Of a DNA stretch of 64,000 bases, positions 33,867 to 43,483 are shown piece by piece. The notes under the pieces were generated by a model that saw only the letters and a program-made list of their open reading frames with translations, did no database searches and was not told the DNA's origin. This DNA is from Diaphorobacter sp. HDW4A. Its GTDB lineage: Bacteria > Pseudomonadota > Gammaproteobacteria > Burkholderiales > Burkholderiaceae_C. The stretch is from contig NZ_CP049910.1 of assembly GCF_011305995.1 (NCBI RefSeq), positions 4,836,001 through 4,900,000 of the forward strand, read 5' to 3'. The translations under genes and the position numbers were made by a program. The first letter of the stretch is position 1, and every line of letters begins with the position of its first letter.

Positions 33867-33891
33867 AGCCCCAAAACATAGAAGCTTCCCC

Positions 33892-34752
33892 ATGAGCATT
33901 TATCTGCTTCAGACGATCAACGGGATCGGCATCGGCATGCTGTATTTCCTGTTGGCGGTAGGCCTGTCGATCGTCTTCGGCCTGCTGCGCTTCGTCAACT
34001 TCGCACACGGCACCTTCTACCTGCTCGGCGCCTACTTCTGCTACCAGATGAACCAGTGGGGCATGGGCTTCTGGCTGTCTCTCGTCGTTGTTCCCGTAGC
34101 GGTGGGTGCCATCGGCTGGATCACCGAAAAACTGATCTTGCGCCATGTCTACGCCAAGCCGCACGAGTTCCACATCCTCATCACCGTGGGCTTTGCACTC
34201 GTCGTGCAGGAGGTCGTGATCATGATCTGGGGGCCGCTCGGTGACAGCGTGCCCACGCCCGATCTGCTGAGCGGCGTGGTCATGTGGGGCAGCTTCATCT
34301 ATCCCAAGTACCGCTTGTTCGTCATCGGCTTCACTGCCGTGCTGGCCGTGATCATCTGGTGGGTGCTCGAGGGCACGCGCCTTGGCTCCATCGTGCGCGC
34401 GGGCAGTGAATCGACAGAGATGGTGTCATTGCTCGGCACCAATATTCTGGGCATTTTCAGCCTGGTGTTCGGCTTGGGTGTGGGCCTTGCCGCATTGGCG
34501 GGGGTGCTTGCCGCACCGATACGCGGCGTGAGTCCGTTCATGGGAGTGGAAGCACTTGGCGTCGCGTTTGTGGTGGTGGTAGTCGGGGGGCTCGGCAGTT
34601 TCAGCGGTGCATTGGTGGGCGGCTTGCTGATCGGCATTGTGCAGAGCCTAATGAGCACGATCTGGCCGCCTGGAGCGAGTCTGATGATCTATGTGGCAAT
34701 GGCGGCGGTGCTGCTGCTGCGCCCCAACGGCCTGCTGGGCCGCCAAATCTGA
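33892..34752 (+). CDS. livH: Branched-chain-amino-acid-type ABC permease (LivH)
   Basis: A 286-residue inner-membrane permease with about eight hydrophobic segments and the LivH block LGTNILGIFSLVFGLGVGLA; the EAA-like loop GVSPFMGVEALGVAFVVVV follows. The start at 33892 (MSIYLLQ) is chosen over an 18-codon extension that runs through the structured intergenic element. The start follows GAAGCTTCCCC, a weak ribosome site. It pairs with LivM to form the channel. Confidence 0.92.
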   Translation: MSIYLLQTINGIGIGMLYFLLAVGLSIVFGLLRFVNFAHGTFYLLGAYFCYQMNQWGMGFWLSLVVVPVAVGAIGWITEKLILRHVYAKPHEFHILITVGFALVVQEVVIMIWGPLGDSVPTPDLLSGVVMWGSFIYPKYRLFVIGFTAVLAVIIWWVLEGTRLGSIVRAGSESTEMVSLLGTNILGIFSLVFGLGVGLAALAGVLAAPIRGVSPFMGVEALGVAFVVVVVGGLGSFSGALVGGLLIGIVQSLMSTIWPPGASLMIYVAMAAVLLLRPNGLLGRQI

Positions 34753-34770
34753 GGTAAGGGTCGCCACACC

Positions 34771-35775
34771 ATGAATTCCAAGCATTACCAATTCCTGATC
34801 GCGGTGGCCATCGTCGTCGCGATGCCGCTGTTCATGAAGTCCGGCTCGCTCGCGAGCGAGGTGCTGATCTATGCGCTAGCGGCCATGGCCTGCAATCTGC
34901 TGCTCGGCTACACGGGGCTGCTGTCGTTCGGCCAGGGCGTGTTCTTTGGCCTTGGCAGCTACACGCTCGGCATTCTGCTCACGCGGCTGCCGATCTCGAT
35001 GCCGCTCGCGCTGCTCGCGACGGTGGTCATGGGCGGCATCGGCGCGGCCATCGTCGGCTGGGTCGCCATTCGCCAGAAGGGTACCTATTTCGTGATGCTG
35101 ACGCTGGCGTTCGCGCAGATGTTCTACTTCGTCGCCTACAGCGCGAGCGATCTGACCGGCGGTGACAACGGCCTCATGGACATCCCGCGCAAGTCGCTCA
35201 CGCTCGGCGGCCAGACCATCATTCCGCTTGAGACGCCATGGCAGTACTACAGCTTCGTGGCCGTGCTGTTCCTCATCGTTTACTGGCTGCTGCGTCGCGT
35301 CTGCGATTCGATCTTCGGCCGCACGCTGCTGGCCGTGCGCGACAACGAGGAGCGCGCCGCCGCCGTGGGCTACAACCTGCGACTGCTCAAACTGCAGGCC
35401 TTCGTGATCTCCGGGGCTGTAACGGGTCTGGCAGGCGCGCTGCATGCGCTGATGACCGGCATCGCGCCGCTGTCGAACGCCGAATACCACACCAGCGAAA
35501 TGATCCTCGTGATGACCGTGATCGGCGGCACCGGCAACCTGCTCGCCTCGCTGCTCGGCGCGGCGTTCTATGTGCTGCTCGGCGACTGGCTGTCCACGCT
35601 GTGGCCGCGCTGGCTGCTGATTCTCGGCGTGGTGCTGATGATCGTGAGCCTTGGTATGCAGGGCGGCCTCTGGGGTCTGTGCCAGAAGCTGTGGCAGCTG
35701 GCGCGTGGCAAGAAATCCAATGAAGAAGGTGATGGCAAGGCCTCGCAAGCCAATGCCAAGGGAGGCCACGCATGA
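34771..35775 (+). CDS. livM: Branched-chain-amino-acid-type ABC permease (LivM)
   Basis: A 334-residue inner-membrane permease. LivM landmarks include NLLLGYTGLLSFGQGVFFGL near 45, RQKGTYFVMLTLAFAQMFY near 100 and the cytoplasmic loop RDNEERAAAVGYNLRLLK near 195. The C-terminus ends in a short Lys/Gly-rich tail. It starts 18 bases after livH and overlaps livG by ATGA, so the four transporter genes are translated together. Confidence 0.93.
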   Translation: MNSKHYQFLIAVAIVVAMPLFMKSGSLASEVLIYALAAMACNLLLGYTGLLSFGQGVFFGLGSYTLGILLTRLPISMPLALLATVVMGGIGAAIVGWVAIRQKGTYFVMLTLAFAQMFYFVAYSASDLTGGDNGLMDIPRKSLTLGGQTIIPLETPWQYYSFVAVLFLIVYWLLRRVCDSIFGRTLLAVRDNEERAAAVGYNLRLLKLQAFVISGAVTGLAGALHALMTGIAPLSNAEYHTSEMILVMTVIGGTGNLLASLLGAAFYVLLGDWLSTLWPRWLLILGVVLMIVSLGMQGGLWGLCQKLWQLARGKKSNEEGDGKASQANAKGGHA

Positions 35776-36569
35776 CAACAGCAACGACAACTACCACTTC
35801 CAGCAACCTCGTTCTGCTCGAAGCCGTCGGTGTCGAGAAGCGCTACGACAAGTTCGTGGCGCTCGGCGGTGTGGACATCAAGGTTCGCGCCAATACGGTG
35901 CATTCCGTGATCGGGCCCAACGGCGCGGGCAAGACCACCCTCTTTCACATGCTTACCGGCACCAAGACGGTGAGTGGCGGAAAAATCGTTTTTGACGGGC
36001 ACGACGTAACCCGCGAGCCAGACCATGTACGCGTGCGCCGTGGCATGGCACGTTCGTTCCAAGTGACCAGCCTGTTCCTCACGCTGCCGGTGCGCGAGAA
36101 CCTGCGTCTGGCGGCGCAGGGCGTGGCGCCAATACAGGCGCTCAACTGCTGGCGTGCGCCGGTGGGCGATCTCGCACGCAAAGACACCGTCGCCAGCGTG
36201 CTCATAAAAATTGGAATGGAGCGTTTCGCCGACACACCTGCAGGCAATCTCTCGCATGGCCAGCAGCGCCGTCTCGAAGTGGGCATGGCACTTGCAGCCA
36301 AGCCCAAGGCCATCTTTCTTGACGAACCAACCTCCGGCATGGGCATCGACGATCTGGACGAGATGAAGCATCTCATCCAGAGCCTCAAGCGCGAACACAC
36401 GGTGGTTCTCATCGAACACAACATGAACATCGTCATGGACATCTCCGACACCATCACCGTGATGCAGCAGGGCCGCGTGCTGGCCGAGGGTCTACCCAAC
36501 GACATCCGCAACGATGACCGGGTGCGCAAGGCCTATTTGGGCAACATGATCACCGGAGGCAAGGCATGA
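35772..36569 (+). CDS. livG: ABC transporter ATP-binding protein (LivG type)
   Basis: A 265-residue ATPase with Walker A GPNGAGKTTLF, signature LSHGQQRRLEVGMALA and Walker B AIFLDEPTSGMG. The N-terminus carries an unusual Thr run (MTTATTTTTSS) before the conserved fold starts at EAVGVEKRYDKF. It overlaps livM by 4 bases and livF by 4 bases. Confidence 0.94.
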   Translation: MTTATTTTTSSNLVLLEAVGVEKRYDKFVALGGVDIKVRANTVHSVIGPNGAGKTTLFHMLTGTKTVSGGKIVFDGHDVTREPDHVRVRRGMARSFQVTSLFLTLPVRENLRLAAQGVAPIQALNCWRAPVGDLARKDTVASVLIKIGMERFADTPAGNLSHGQQRRLEVGMALAAKPKAIFLDEPTSGMGIDDLDEMKHLIQSLKREHTVVLIEHNMNIVMDISDTITVMQQGRVLAEGLPNDIRNDDRVRKAYLGNMITGGKA

Positions 36570-37288
36570 CGTCCACTGGCAACGCACCGCTTCTTCAGGT
36601 CGAAAGCATCCACGCGCACTACGGCAAGAGCCATGTGCTGCAGGGCGTCTCGCTGCATGTGAGCGATGGCGAGCTGGTCACGCTGCTCGGACGTAACGGC
36701 GCGGGCAAGACCACGACGCTCAAGTGCATCGCGGGCGCGATGCTGCCCACGCAGGGCCAGATCCGCTTTGCGGGCACGGTGACCAGCAAGCTCGCCACGC
36801 ACCAGGTGGCGCAGCGCGGCATCTGCCTCGTGCCCGAGCATCGCGGCGTCTTCAAGCTGCTGACCGTTGAGGAAAACCTGATGCTCGGTCAGCGCAAGTC
36901 TTCGCCCTGGCAGTTGGACGACATCTACCGCATCTTCCCGCGCCTCAAGGAACGGCGAACCAATGGCGGTGGCCAGCTCTCGGGCGGGGAGCAGCAGATG
37001 CTGGCCATCGGCCGCGCGCTGATGAATGCGCCGCGCCTGCTGATGCTCGATGAACCGGTCGAAGGCCTCGCGCCGGTGATCGTCGAAGAGATCGTCGCGC
37101 AGCTCAAGGTGATCAAGGCGGCCGGTGTGTCCATCGTGCTGGTCGAGCAGAACCTCGAGGTCTGCACCCAGCTTGCAGATCGCCACTACATCATCGAGCA
37201 GGGCGCAGTGGTGCACGAGGCGACGAACGCGGAGTTCATCGCCGACGAAGCGGTGAAGGACAGATACCTTGGTGTTGGCATGGCGTGA
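36566..37288 (+). CDS. livF: ABC transporter ATP-binding protein (LivF type)
   Basis: A 240-residue ATPase with Walker A LGRNGAGKTTTLKC, signature LSGGEQQMLAIGRAL and Walker B LLMLDEPVEGLAP, then the LivF-typical VEQNLEVCTQLADRHYIIEQG. It forms the heterodimeric ATPase with LivG. The metallopeptidase gene starts 22 bases after its stop, so the two are probably cotranscribed. Confidence 0.95.
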   Translation: MTSTGNAPLLQVESIHAHYGKSHVLQGVSLHVSDGELVTLLGRNGAGKTTTLKCIAGAMLPTQGQIRFAGTVTSKLATHQVAQRGICLVPEHRGVFKLLTVEENLMLGQRKSSPWQLDDIYRIFPRLKERRTNGGGQLSGGEQQMLAIGRALMNAPRLLMLDEPVEGLAPVIVEEIVAQLKVIKAAGVSIVLVEQNLEVCTQLADRHYIIEQGAVVHEATNAEFIADEAVKDRYLGVGMA

Positions 37289-37310
37289 AACACGCCGGAG
37301 AAGTGAAGTA

Positions 37311-38807
37311 ATGAGTACCCCCGGAAGAAAATTCCTGATCGCGCGTCTGAATCACGAGACCAATACGTTCTCGCCCGTCCCCACGCCCCTCGACGCCTTT
37401 GCGCCGACCTTTGGCGAAGACGCGTATCGCGCCAACAAAGGCATGCGCACGGCGATGGCCGCATTCATCGAATTGGCCGAGGCCGAGGGCGCCGAGCTGG
37501 TCACGCCGGTCTCCGCGATGTCCAACCCGAGCGGGCCGGTGCATGCCGCCGCGTATGACGAACTCACGCGCCGCATCGTCGAGGCCGTTCCCGGCTGCGA
37601 TGCCATCCTGCTCGATCTGCACGGCGCGATGGTGGCCGAGAACAGCGACGACGGCGAAGGCGATCTGCTCGAACGGGTGCGCGCGGCGGCCGCGCCGGGC
37701 GTGCCGATTGGCGTGGCGCTCGATCTGCACGGCAACATCACCGAGAAGATCGTGCGCAACGCCGATGTGATCGTGGGTTTCAAGACCTACCCGCACATCG
37801 ACATGTATGAAACCGGCGAGCACGCGGGCCACTTGCTGCTGGAGATGTGGCGCGGCCAAGCGCAGTACGAGGTGATCTGGAAGCCGCTCGCGCTGATGAG
37901 CCACACGCTGCGCAGCACCACTTTGAGCGGCCCGATGAAGGATGCCTGCGAGCGCGCCGCCGCAATGGAAATGAATGAGGGACTGCCAGCGGTGTCGGTG
38001 TTCGGCGGTTTTTCGCTGGCCGACATTCCTGCACCTTGCGTGAGCGTGGTCGCCACGGTGAAGAAGGGAACGGCGAGCGCGCAGCAAGCCGTCATCAACG
38101 CATTTGCCGATCAAGCCGTGTGGCAGCGCCGCGCGGAATTCGTCTACGACAGCGAGCCACTTGAGGCCTCGCTCGCCAAAGCGCAGCAGCTTGCGGCGCA
38201 CGCCGATGGCAAGCCGGTGCTGCTGCTCGATCATGGCGACAACTGCATGTCAGGCGGCACCTGCGACACCATGGACGTGCTGCAAGCCGCACTGGCGCTG
38301 GGTATGAAAGGCATCGCGGTCGGCCCGCTGTGCGATCCGGAAGCGGTCGCGCAGATGTTCGCGGCAGGCGAAGACGCTGAGGTCGACATCGCTCTCGGCA
38401 ACAAGCGCTCGCTCGCGCACCTCGGCATGCACAAGCAGCCCGCGCAACTGCGCGGCGTGGTACGCAAGCTCAGTGATGGCAAGTACATCGTCTCGGGCCC
38501 GATCTACAACGGCATGGAATGCCACATGGGCCGGAGCGCGCTGCTCGACATCGACGGCGCGCAGATCGTGGTGACCGAGCAGACGCATGAGCCCTGGGAC
38601 CTTGGCGTGTTCCATTGCGTGGACGTCGATCCGACCAAGGCACGTTACTTGCTCCTCAAATCGCGCATGTATTGCAGGCCCGTTTTTGTGCCGTTGTCCG
38701 CTGGGCTGGTCGAATGCGACAGCCCCGGCGTGACGACGTCGGACTACTCGCGATTTGTCTTCTCCCGCGTGAATCGACCGGTGTATCCATTGGATCGCGA
38801 CATATAA
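37311..38807 (+). CDS. M81 family metallopeptidase (MlrC-like)
   Basis: A 498-residue protein of the M81/MlrC family. The family blocks are ARLNHETNTFSPVPTP at the N-terminus, LLDLHGAMVAENSDDGEGD, LDLHGNITEKIV, KTYPHIDMYETGEHAG and LLDHGDNCMSGGTCDTMDVL; these supply the His/Asp zinc ligands. MlrC of microcystin degraders cleaves linearised peptide, but most family members have unknown substrates. Its place directly after a LIV-type transporter suggests that it acts on the transported compound. The ATG at 37311 is chosen; upstream codons overlap livF. Confidence 0.9.
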   Translation: MSTPGRKFLIARLNHETNTFSPVPTPLDAFAPTFGEDAYRANKGMRTAMAAFIELAEAEGAELVTPVSAMSNPSGPVHAAAYDELTRRIVEAVPGCDAILLDLHGAMVAENSDDGEGDLLERVRAAAAPGVPIGVALDLHGNITEKIVRNADVIVGFKTYPHIDMYETGEHAGHLLLEMWRGQAQYEVIWKPLALMSHTLRSTTLSGPMKDACERAAAMEMNEGLPAVSVFGGFSLADIPAPCVSVVATVKKGTASAQQAVINAFADQAVWQRRAEFVYDSEPLEASLAKAQQLAAHADGKPVLLLDHGDNCMSGGTCDTMDVLQAALALGMKGIAVGPLCDPEAVAQMFAAGEDAEVDIALGNKRSLAHLGMHKQPAQLRGVVRKLSDGKYIVSGPIYNGMECHMGRSALLDIDGAQIVVTEQTHEPWDLGVFHCVDVDPTKARYLLLKSRMYCRPVFVPLSAGLVECDSPGVTTSDYSRFVFSRVNRPVYPLDRDI

Positions 38808-38942
38808 GGGTTAGACCTTATACATTTCGGTTATGGATGCCTAGAATCATCAGAGAGCGGCCTATAGCAGGGACCGAGCGCAGAAATAATTGAGGGTTTG
38901 CCCAGATTTTTCATCTTTCTCAACGTTGAAAGGAAGTGCCCG

Positions 38943-39935
38943 ATGAAGTCCCTATCCCGCCGTTCCACCCTCGCTGCCGCCGGCCTCATCGCCCTTGCCA
39001 GCCTGGGCACCAGCTCCGTGTTCGCTGCCGACAAGATCAAGGTCGCCGGCATCTACACCGTGCCGTTCGAGCAGCAATGGGTCAGCCGCATTCATCTGGC
39101 ATTGAAGGCTGCCGAGGCACGCGGAGAGATCGAATACAAGGCCACGGAAAACGTCGCCAACCCCGACTACGAACGCGTGATGCGCGAGTATGCCAATGGC
39201 GGCTCGCAGCTGATCTTCGGTGAGGTGTTCGGCGTCGAGGCCGCAGCGCGCAAAGTCGCCAAGGACTTCCCGAAGATCGCCTTCGTCGCGGGCTCGTCGG
39301 GCAAGCCCACGGGCAACAACTTCGCGGTGTTCGACAACTACATCCAGGAGCCTTCGTACCTGTCGGGCATGATTGCGGGCGGCATGACCAAGTCGAACAA
39401 GATCGGCCTGGTCGGCGGCTTCCCGATTCCTGAAGTCAACCGCCTGATGAACGCCTTCATGGACGGCGCGCGCTCGGTGAACCCCAAGGTCACCTTCAGC
39501 ATCACCTTCATCAACAGCTGGTTCGACCCACCAAAGGCCAAAGAAGCCGCCTTCGCGATGGTCGACAAGGGCGCGGACATTCTCTACGCCGAGCGTTTCG
39601 GCGTGAGCGATGCGGCCAAGGAACGCAAGGTGCTGGCCATCGGCAACGTGATCAACACGCAGGAGCAGTACCCCGACACCGTGGTCGCCTCCGCACTGTG
39701 GAACATGCAGCCGACCGTGGACGAGGCCATCAAGCAGGTGAAGTCCGGCACATTCAAGGCCGCCGATTTCGGCCCGTATTCGATGATGAAGCCGGGCGGC
39801 TCGTCGCTCGCGCCACTGGGCACGTTCGAAGCCAAGGTGCCTGCCGATCTGAAGAAGAAGGTGGCTGACAAGCAGGCCGAAATCCTGGCGGGCAAGTACA
39901 CCGTGAAGGTCAACGACGCACAACCGAAGCCCTGA
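38943..39935 (+). CDS. BMP/PnrA family ABC transporter lipoprotein-like receptor
   Basis: A 330-residue basic membrane protein (BMP) family binding protein. A signal peptide (MKSLSRRSTLAAAGLIALA, cut after VFA) is followed by KVAGIYTVPFEQQWVSR, LIFGEVFGVEAAARKVAKDF and FVAGSSGKPTGNNF. No lipobox Cys is seen, so it is soluble. BMP receptors typically bind nucleosides or nucleobases; the cytosine-deaminase-like gene at the operon end fits that. GAAAGGAAG precedes the start. A 135-base gap with an AT-rich segment separates it from the M81 gene, so a new promoter may lie there. Confidence 0.92.
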   Translation: MKSLSRRSTLAAAGLIALASLGTSSVFAADKIKVAGIYTVPFEQQWVSRIHLALKAAEARGEIEYKATENVANPDYERVMREYANGGSQLIFGEVFGVEAAARKVAKDFPKIAFVAGSSGKPTGNNFAVFDNYIQEPSYLSGMIAGGMTKSNKIGLVGGFPIPEVNRLMNAFMDGARSVNPKVTFSITFINSWFDPPKAKEAAFAMVDKGADILYAERFGVSDAAKERKVLAIGNVINTQEQYPDTVVASALWNMQPTVDEAIKQVKSGTFKAADFGPYSMMKPGGSSLAPLGTFEAKVPADLKKKVADKQAEILAGKYTVKVNDAQPKP

Positions 39936-41491
39936 TGCAACAAGACGGAAAGACCGACGCAAACAACAGTCCCGCGCCGGTTCTTGAACTCAGCCACATC
40001 ACCAAGCGCTTCGGGTCTCTCACGGCCAACGACGACATCTCGCTCACGCTTGGCGCGGGCGAGGTGCTCGCGCTTCTGGGTGAAAACGGCGCGGGCAAAT
40101 CGACGCTGATGGCGATTCTCTTCGGTCACTACGTGGCCGACGAGGGCACCATCCGCGTGCACGGTCAGGCACTGCCATCGGGCAATCCGCGCGCGGCGCT
40201 GGCGGCCGGCATCGGCATGGTGCACCAGCATTTCGCGCTTGCGGACAACCTCACGGTGCTCGACAACATCCTGCTCGGCACCGAGTCGCTGTGGTCGCCG
40301 CTCTCGCACCGTGCAGCGGCGCGCGAGAAGCTGACCGCCGTGTCGAAACAGTTCGGCCTCGTGATCGATCCCGATGCGCGCGTCGCCAACCTGAGCGTGG
40401 GCGAACGCCAGCGCGTGGAAATCCTGAAGGCGCTGTATCGCGGCGCGCGCATCCTGATCCTCGATGAGCCGACTGCCGTGCTCACCCCGCAGGAGAGTGA
40501 GGCGCTGTTCGACACGCTCTCGCAGATGGTGGCGCAGGGCCTGTCGATCATCTTCATCAGCCACAAGCTCGCCGAAGTGCTGCGCGTGTCGCACCGCATC
40601 GCGGTGCTGCGCCACGGCAAACTCGTGGCAGAAATGCAAAGCGCGGGCGCGACACAGGCCGATCTCGCATCGGCCATGGTGGGCCGCAGCGTGCAGGCTG
40701 GCGTGCGCCATCCCACGCGGGCGCAGGGCGATGTCGTCTGCCAACTCGACAAAGTGCACACACCCGCAGGACGCGACGCGCTGCGAGGTGCCTCGCTCGA
40801 GATCCGCGCGGGCGAGATCGTGGCCGTGGCCGGTGTGTCCGGCAACGGCCAGGTGGCGCTGGCGAGCGTGCTCTCGGGCATGGTCGCCATCACTGCAGGC
40901 CGCGCGACGCTGCTCGGCAAACCGCTGCCGACGCAGCCCTCGCCGCTGGTGGCGCTGGGCGTGGCGCGCATTCCCGACGACCGGCACGGCATGGGCGTGG
41001 TGGGCGATCTGCCGGTGTGGGAGAACGCGGTGTCGGAATATCTGCACCAGCCCCGCACGGCGCTCACGCGCTTCGGTTTCGTCAGGCGTGCTGCGGCGCG
41101 CCTGAAGGCGCAGAAGATCAGCGAGGATTTCGATGTGCGCGGCGGTGGGCTCGATGCGCTCGCGCGCTCGCTCTCGGGCGGCAACATGCAGAAGCTCGTG
41201 CTCGGTCGCGCGCTCAGCGCATCGGACGCTGCAACGCCGCCGGTGCTGATCGTCGCCCACCAGCCCACCTGGGGTCTGGACATTGGCGCAGTCGACTATG
41301 TGCAGCAGAAGCTGCTGGCGGCCCGCGATGCGGGTGCGGCGGTGCTGCTGATTTCGGATGATCTGGATGAGGTGATGCTCATGGGCGATCGCATTGCCGT
41401 GATGCACGAAGGCCATCTCACGCAGGCACTTGAAGCCGACGCTTGGACGCGTCAGAGCATCGGCCTTGCGATGGCAGGAGCGGTCGCATGA
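39935..41491 (+). CDS. Nucleoside-type ABC transporter ATP-binding protein, two-domain
   Basis: A 518-residue duplicated ATPase of the sugar/nucleoside (RbsA/NupA-like) type. Domain 1 has Walker A LLGENGAGKSTL, signature LSVGERQRVEIL and Walker B ILILDEPTAVLTP. Domain 2 has a degenerate Walker A (VSGNGQVALASVL) and signature LSGGNMQKLVLGRAL, as usual for the family. It starts by TGATG overlap with the receptor stop. The large open frame on the opposite strand is a shadow. Confidence 0.94.
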   Translation: MQQDGKTDANNSPAPVLELSHITKRFGSLTANDDISLTLGAGEVLALLGENGAGKSTLMAILFGHYVADEGTIRVHGQALPSGNPRAALAAGIGMVHQHFALADNLTVLDNILLGTESLWSPLSHRAAAREKLTAVSKQFGLVIDPDARVANLSVGERQRVEILKALYRGARILILDEPTAVLTPQESEALFDTLSQMVAQGLSIIFISHKLAEVLRVSHRIAVLRHGKLVAEMQSAGATQADLASAMVGRSVQAGVRHPTRAQGDVVCQLDKVHTPAGRDALRGASLEIRAGEIVAVAGVSGNGQVALASVLSGMVAITAGRATLLGKPLPTQPSPLVALGVARIPDDRHGMGVVGDLPVWENAVSEYLHQPRTALTRFGFVRRAAARLKAQKISEDFDVRGGGLDALARSLSGGNMQKLVLGRALSASDAATPPVLIVAHQPTWGLDIGAVDYVQQKLLAARDAGAAVLLISDDLDEVMLMGDRIAVMHEGHLTQALEADAWTRQSIGLAMAGAVA

Positions 41492-42555
41492 GACTGGAAA
41501 AAAGACAGACGCTGTCGCGCACGGCGTTCGTGATGGCGCCAGTGTGCGCGCTGGCGGCCACGCTGCTGGTCGCGGCATTGCTGGTGATGTGGGCGGGCAA
41601 GCCCGTGGGCGCGACATTCGCGCTGCTGATGCAGGGCGGATTCGGCTCGAAGTTCGCGTGGAGCGAGACGCTCACCCGCGCGATTCCGCTGATCCTCACC
41701 GGCCTCGCCGTGGCGGTCGCATTCCGTGCGCGGCTGTTCAACATCGGCGCGGAGGGCCAGCTCTACGCGGGCGCGCTCGCTGCGGTTGCGGTGGGGGGCA
41801 TGCATGGCGGGGCAGGCTTCGATCTGCCCATGCCGCTGCTCTTCGTGCTGATGATGCTGGCGGCAGCCGTGGCCGGTGCGCTCATGCTGCTCGGCCCTGC
41901 GCTGCTCAAGTCCAAGCTCGGAGTGGACGAGGTGGTGACGACGCTGCTGCTGAACTTCATCGCCGCACTCGCCGTGTCCGCGCTGCTCGACGGCCCGATG
42001 AAAGACCCGATGGCGCTCGGCTGGCCGCAGACCGTGGCGCTGCAGTCCGATCTGGAACTCTCGCGCCTGCTGGAAGGCACGCGCCTGCATACCGGGCTGA
42101 TCTGGGCCGCCGCGCTCGCCGTGGCCCTGTGGCTGCTGCTCGAGCGCACGGTGCTCGGCTTCGACATCCGCGCCACCGGCGCCAATCCCAAGGCCGCGAA
42201 GTTTTCGGGCGTGAGCACGCTGCGCACCATCGTGATGACGGCGCTGATCTCGGGCGGCGTCGCGGGTCTCGCGGGCGCCATCGAAGTGGCGGGACGTTCC
42301 AGTTACGTGACGCTCGACCTGTCACCCGGCTACGGCTACACCGGCATCGTGATCGCGATGCTCGCGGGCCTGCGGCCGCTCGGCGTGCTGGCTTCGGCGA
42401 TTCTGGTCGCGGGCATCCAGGTGGGTGCCGACAGCATGAGCCGCGCGGTGGGCGTGCCCACCTACATCGCCGACGTGATCGTCGCGGCGGCGCTCATTGC
42501 CGTGCTGATCGCCTCGCTCATGACGCAATACCGCATTCAGTGGAGGGCCCGCTGA
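41488..42555 (+). CDS. Nucleoside-type ABC transporter permease (NupP/YufP-like)
   Basis: A 355-residue permease with about ten hydrophobic segments and the family block AFRARLFNIGAEGQLYAGAL; VVTTLLLNFIAAL and AGLAGAIEVAGRSSYVTLD follow. The ATG at 41488 overlaps the ATPase stop (ATGA). It forms the channel with the next gene. Confidence 0.93.
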   Translation: MRLEKRQTLSRTAFVMAPVCALAATLLVAALLVMWAGKPVGATFALLMQGGFGSKFAWSETLTRAIPLILTGLAVAVAFRARLFNIGAEGQLYAGALAAVAVGGMHGGAGFDLPMPLLFVLMMLAAAVAGALMLLGPALLKSKLGVDEVVTTLLLNFIAALAVSALLDGPMKDPMALGWPQTVALQSDLELSRLLEGTRLHTGLIWAAALAVALWLLLERTVLGFDIRATGANPKAAKFSGVSTLRTIVMTALISGGVAGLAGAIEVAGRSSYVTLDLSPGYGYTGIVIAMLAGLRPLGVLASAILVAGIQVGADSMSRAVGVPTYIADVIVAAALIAVLIASLMTQYRIQWRAR

Positions 42556-43481
42556 TGCAGGAGCTCATCGATACTCTGGCCAGTCTGCCGTTCTGGATTG
42601 CGGTGCTGCGTGTGGCTACGCCGCTGATTCTGGGCACGCTCGGCGTGCTGATGTGCGAGCGCGCGGGCGTGCTCAATCTCGGCATTGAAGGCATCATGGT
42701 TGCGGGCGCGTTCGCGGGCTGGATCACGGTCTACAGCGGTCATGGCCTCTGGACCGGCGTGCTCGCGGCGATGCTCGTCGGCGGCCTGCTCGGGCTGCTG
42801 CACGCGTTTCTCACCGTGGGCCTCGCGCTGTCGCAACATGTCTGCGGCCTCGGCATCACCATGCTCGCGACCGCGCTGTCGTACTACGCCTACCGCGTGA
42901 AGTTCCCCAAGGTAGACACGCCGCCCACCATCGAGCCCTTCGCGGCCATGGACTGGCTGCCGATTCCGGTGCTCAACGCGCAGACGCCGCTCACGCTGGT
43001 CGCGCTGCTGCTCGTGCCGCTGCTCTACTGGGTGCTGATGCGCACGCCGCTGGGCCTCGCGATCCGCATGGTCGGCGAGAGCCCGCAGGCCGCCGAAAGC
43101 CAGGGCATCAACGTGGTCTGGATGCGCACCGGCGCCATCGTCGCGGGCTCGGCCATCATGGGCATGGCGGGCGCGTTCCTCACGCTCTCGGCGTTCAACG
43201 CGTTCTTCTTCAACATGATCAACGGACGCGGCTGGATCTGCGTGGCCCTCGTGGTGTTCGCCTCATGGCGCCCCGGCAAGGCCTTGCTCGGCGCGCTGCT
43301 GTTCGCATTTTTCGACGCGCTCCAACTGCGACTGCAGCAGGGCGCAAGCGGCGGTCTCGTGCCGTATCAGATCTATCTGATGCTGCCCTATTTGCTGTCG
43401 ATCCTGGCGCTGGTGGTGATGGCGCGCCGCGCCAGCTACCCACAGGCGCTGATGAAACCCTATCGCAAAGGAGAGCGTTGA
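42555..43481 (+). CDS. Nucleoside-type ABC transporter permease (NupQ/YufQ-like)
   Basis: A 308-residue permease with the family blocks LGVLMCERAGVLNLGIEGIM, GLALSQHVCGLGITMLATAL and ESPQAAESQGINVVWMR. It starts at a TGATG overlap with the preceding permease; a much longer open frame upstream is a shadow. The C-terminus is basic (YRKGER). The cytosine-deaminase-like gene begins 2 bases after its stop, so transport and hydrolysis are tightly coupled. Confidence 0.93.
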   Translation: MQELIDTLASLPFWIAVLRVATPLILGTLGVLMCERAGVLNLGIEGIMVAGAFAGWITVYSGHGLWTGVLAAMLVGGLLGLLHAFLTVGLALSQHVCGLGITMLATALSYYAYRVKFPKVDTPPTIEPFAAMDWLPIPVLNAQTPLTLVALLLVPLLYWVLMRTPLGLAIRMVGESPQAAESQGINVVWMRTGAIVAGSAIMGMAGAFLTLSAFNAFFFNMINGRGWICVALVVFASWRPGKALLGALLFAFFDALQLRLQQGASGGLVPYQIYLMLPYLLSILALVVMARRASYPQALMKPYRKGER

Positions 43482-43483
43482 TC

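Noticed and set aside
39584..41617. 677-residue open frame on the minus strand opposite the nucleoside ABC ATPase
   Set aside because: The plus-strand gene has Walker and signature motifs twice; the minus frame is composition-driven and has none.
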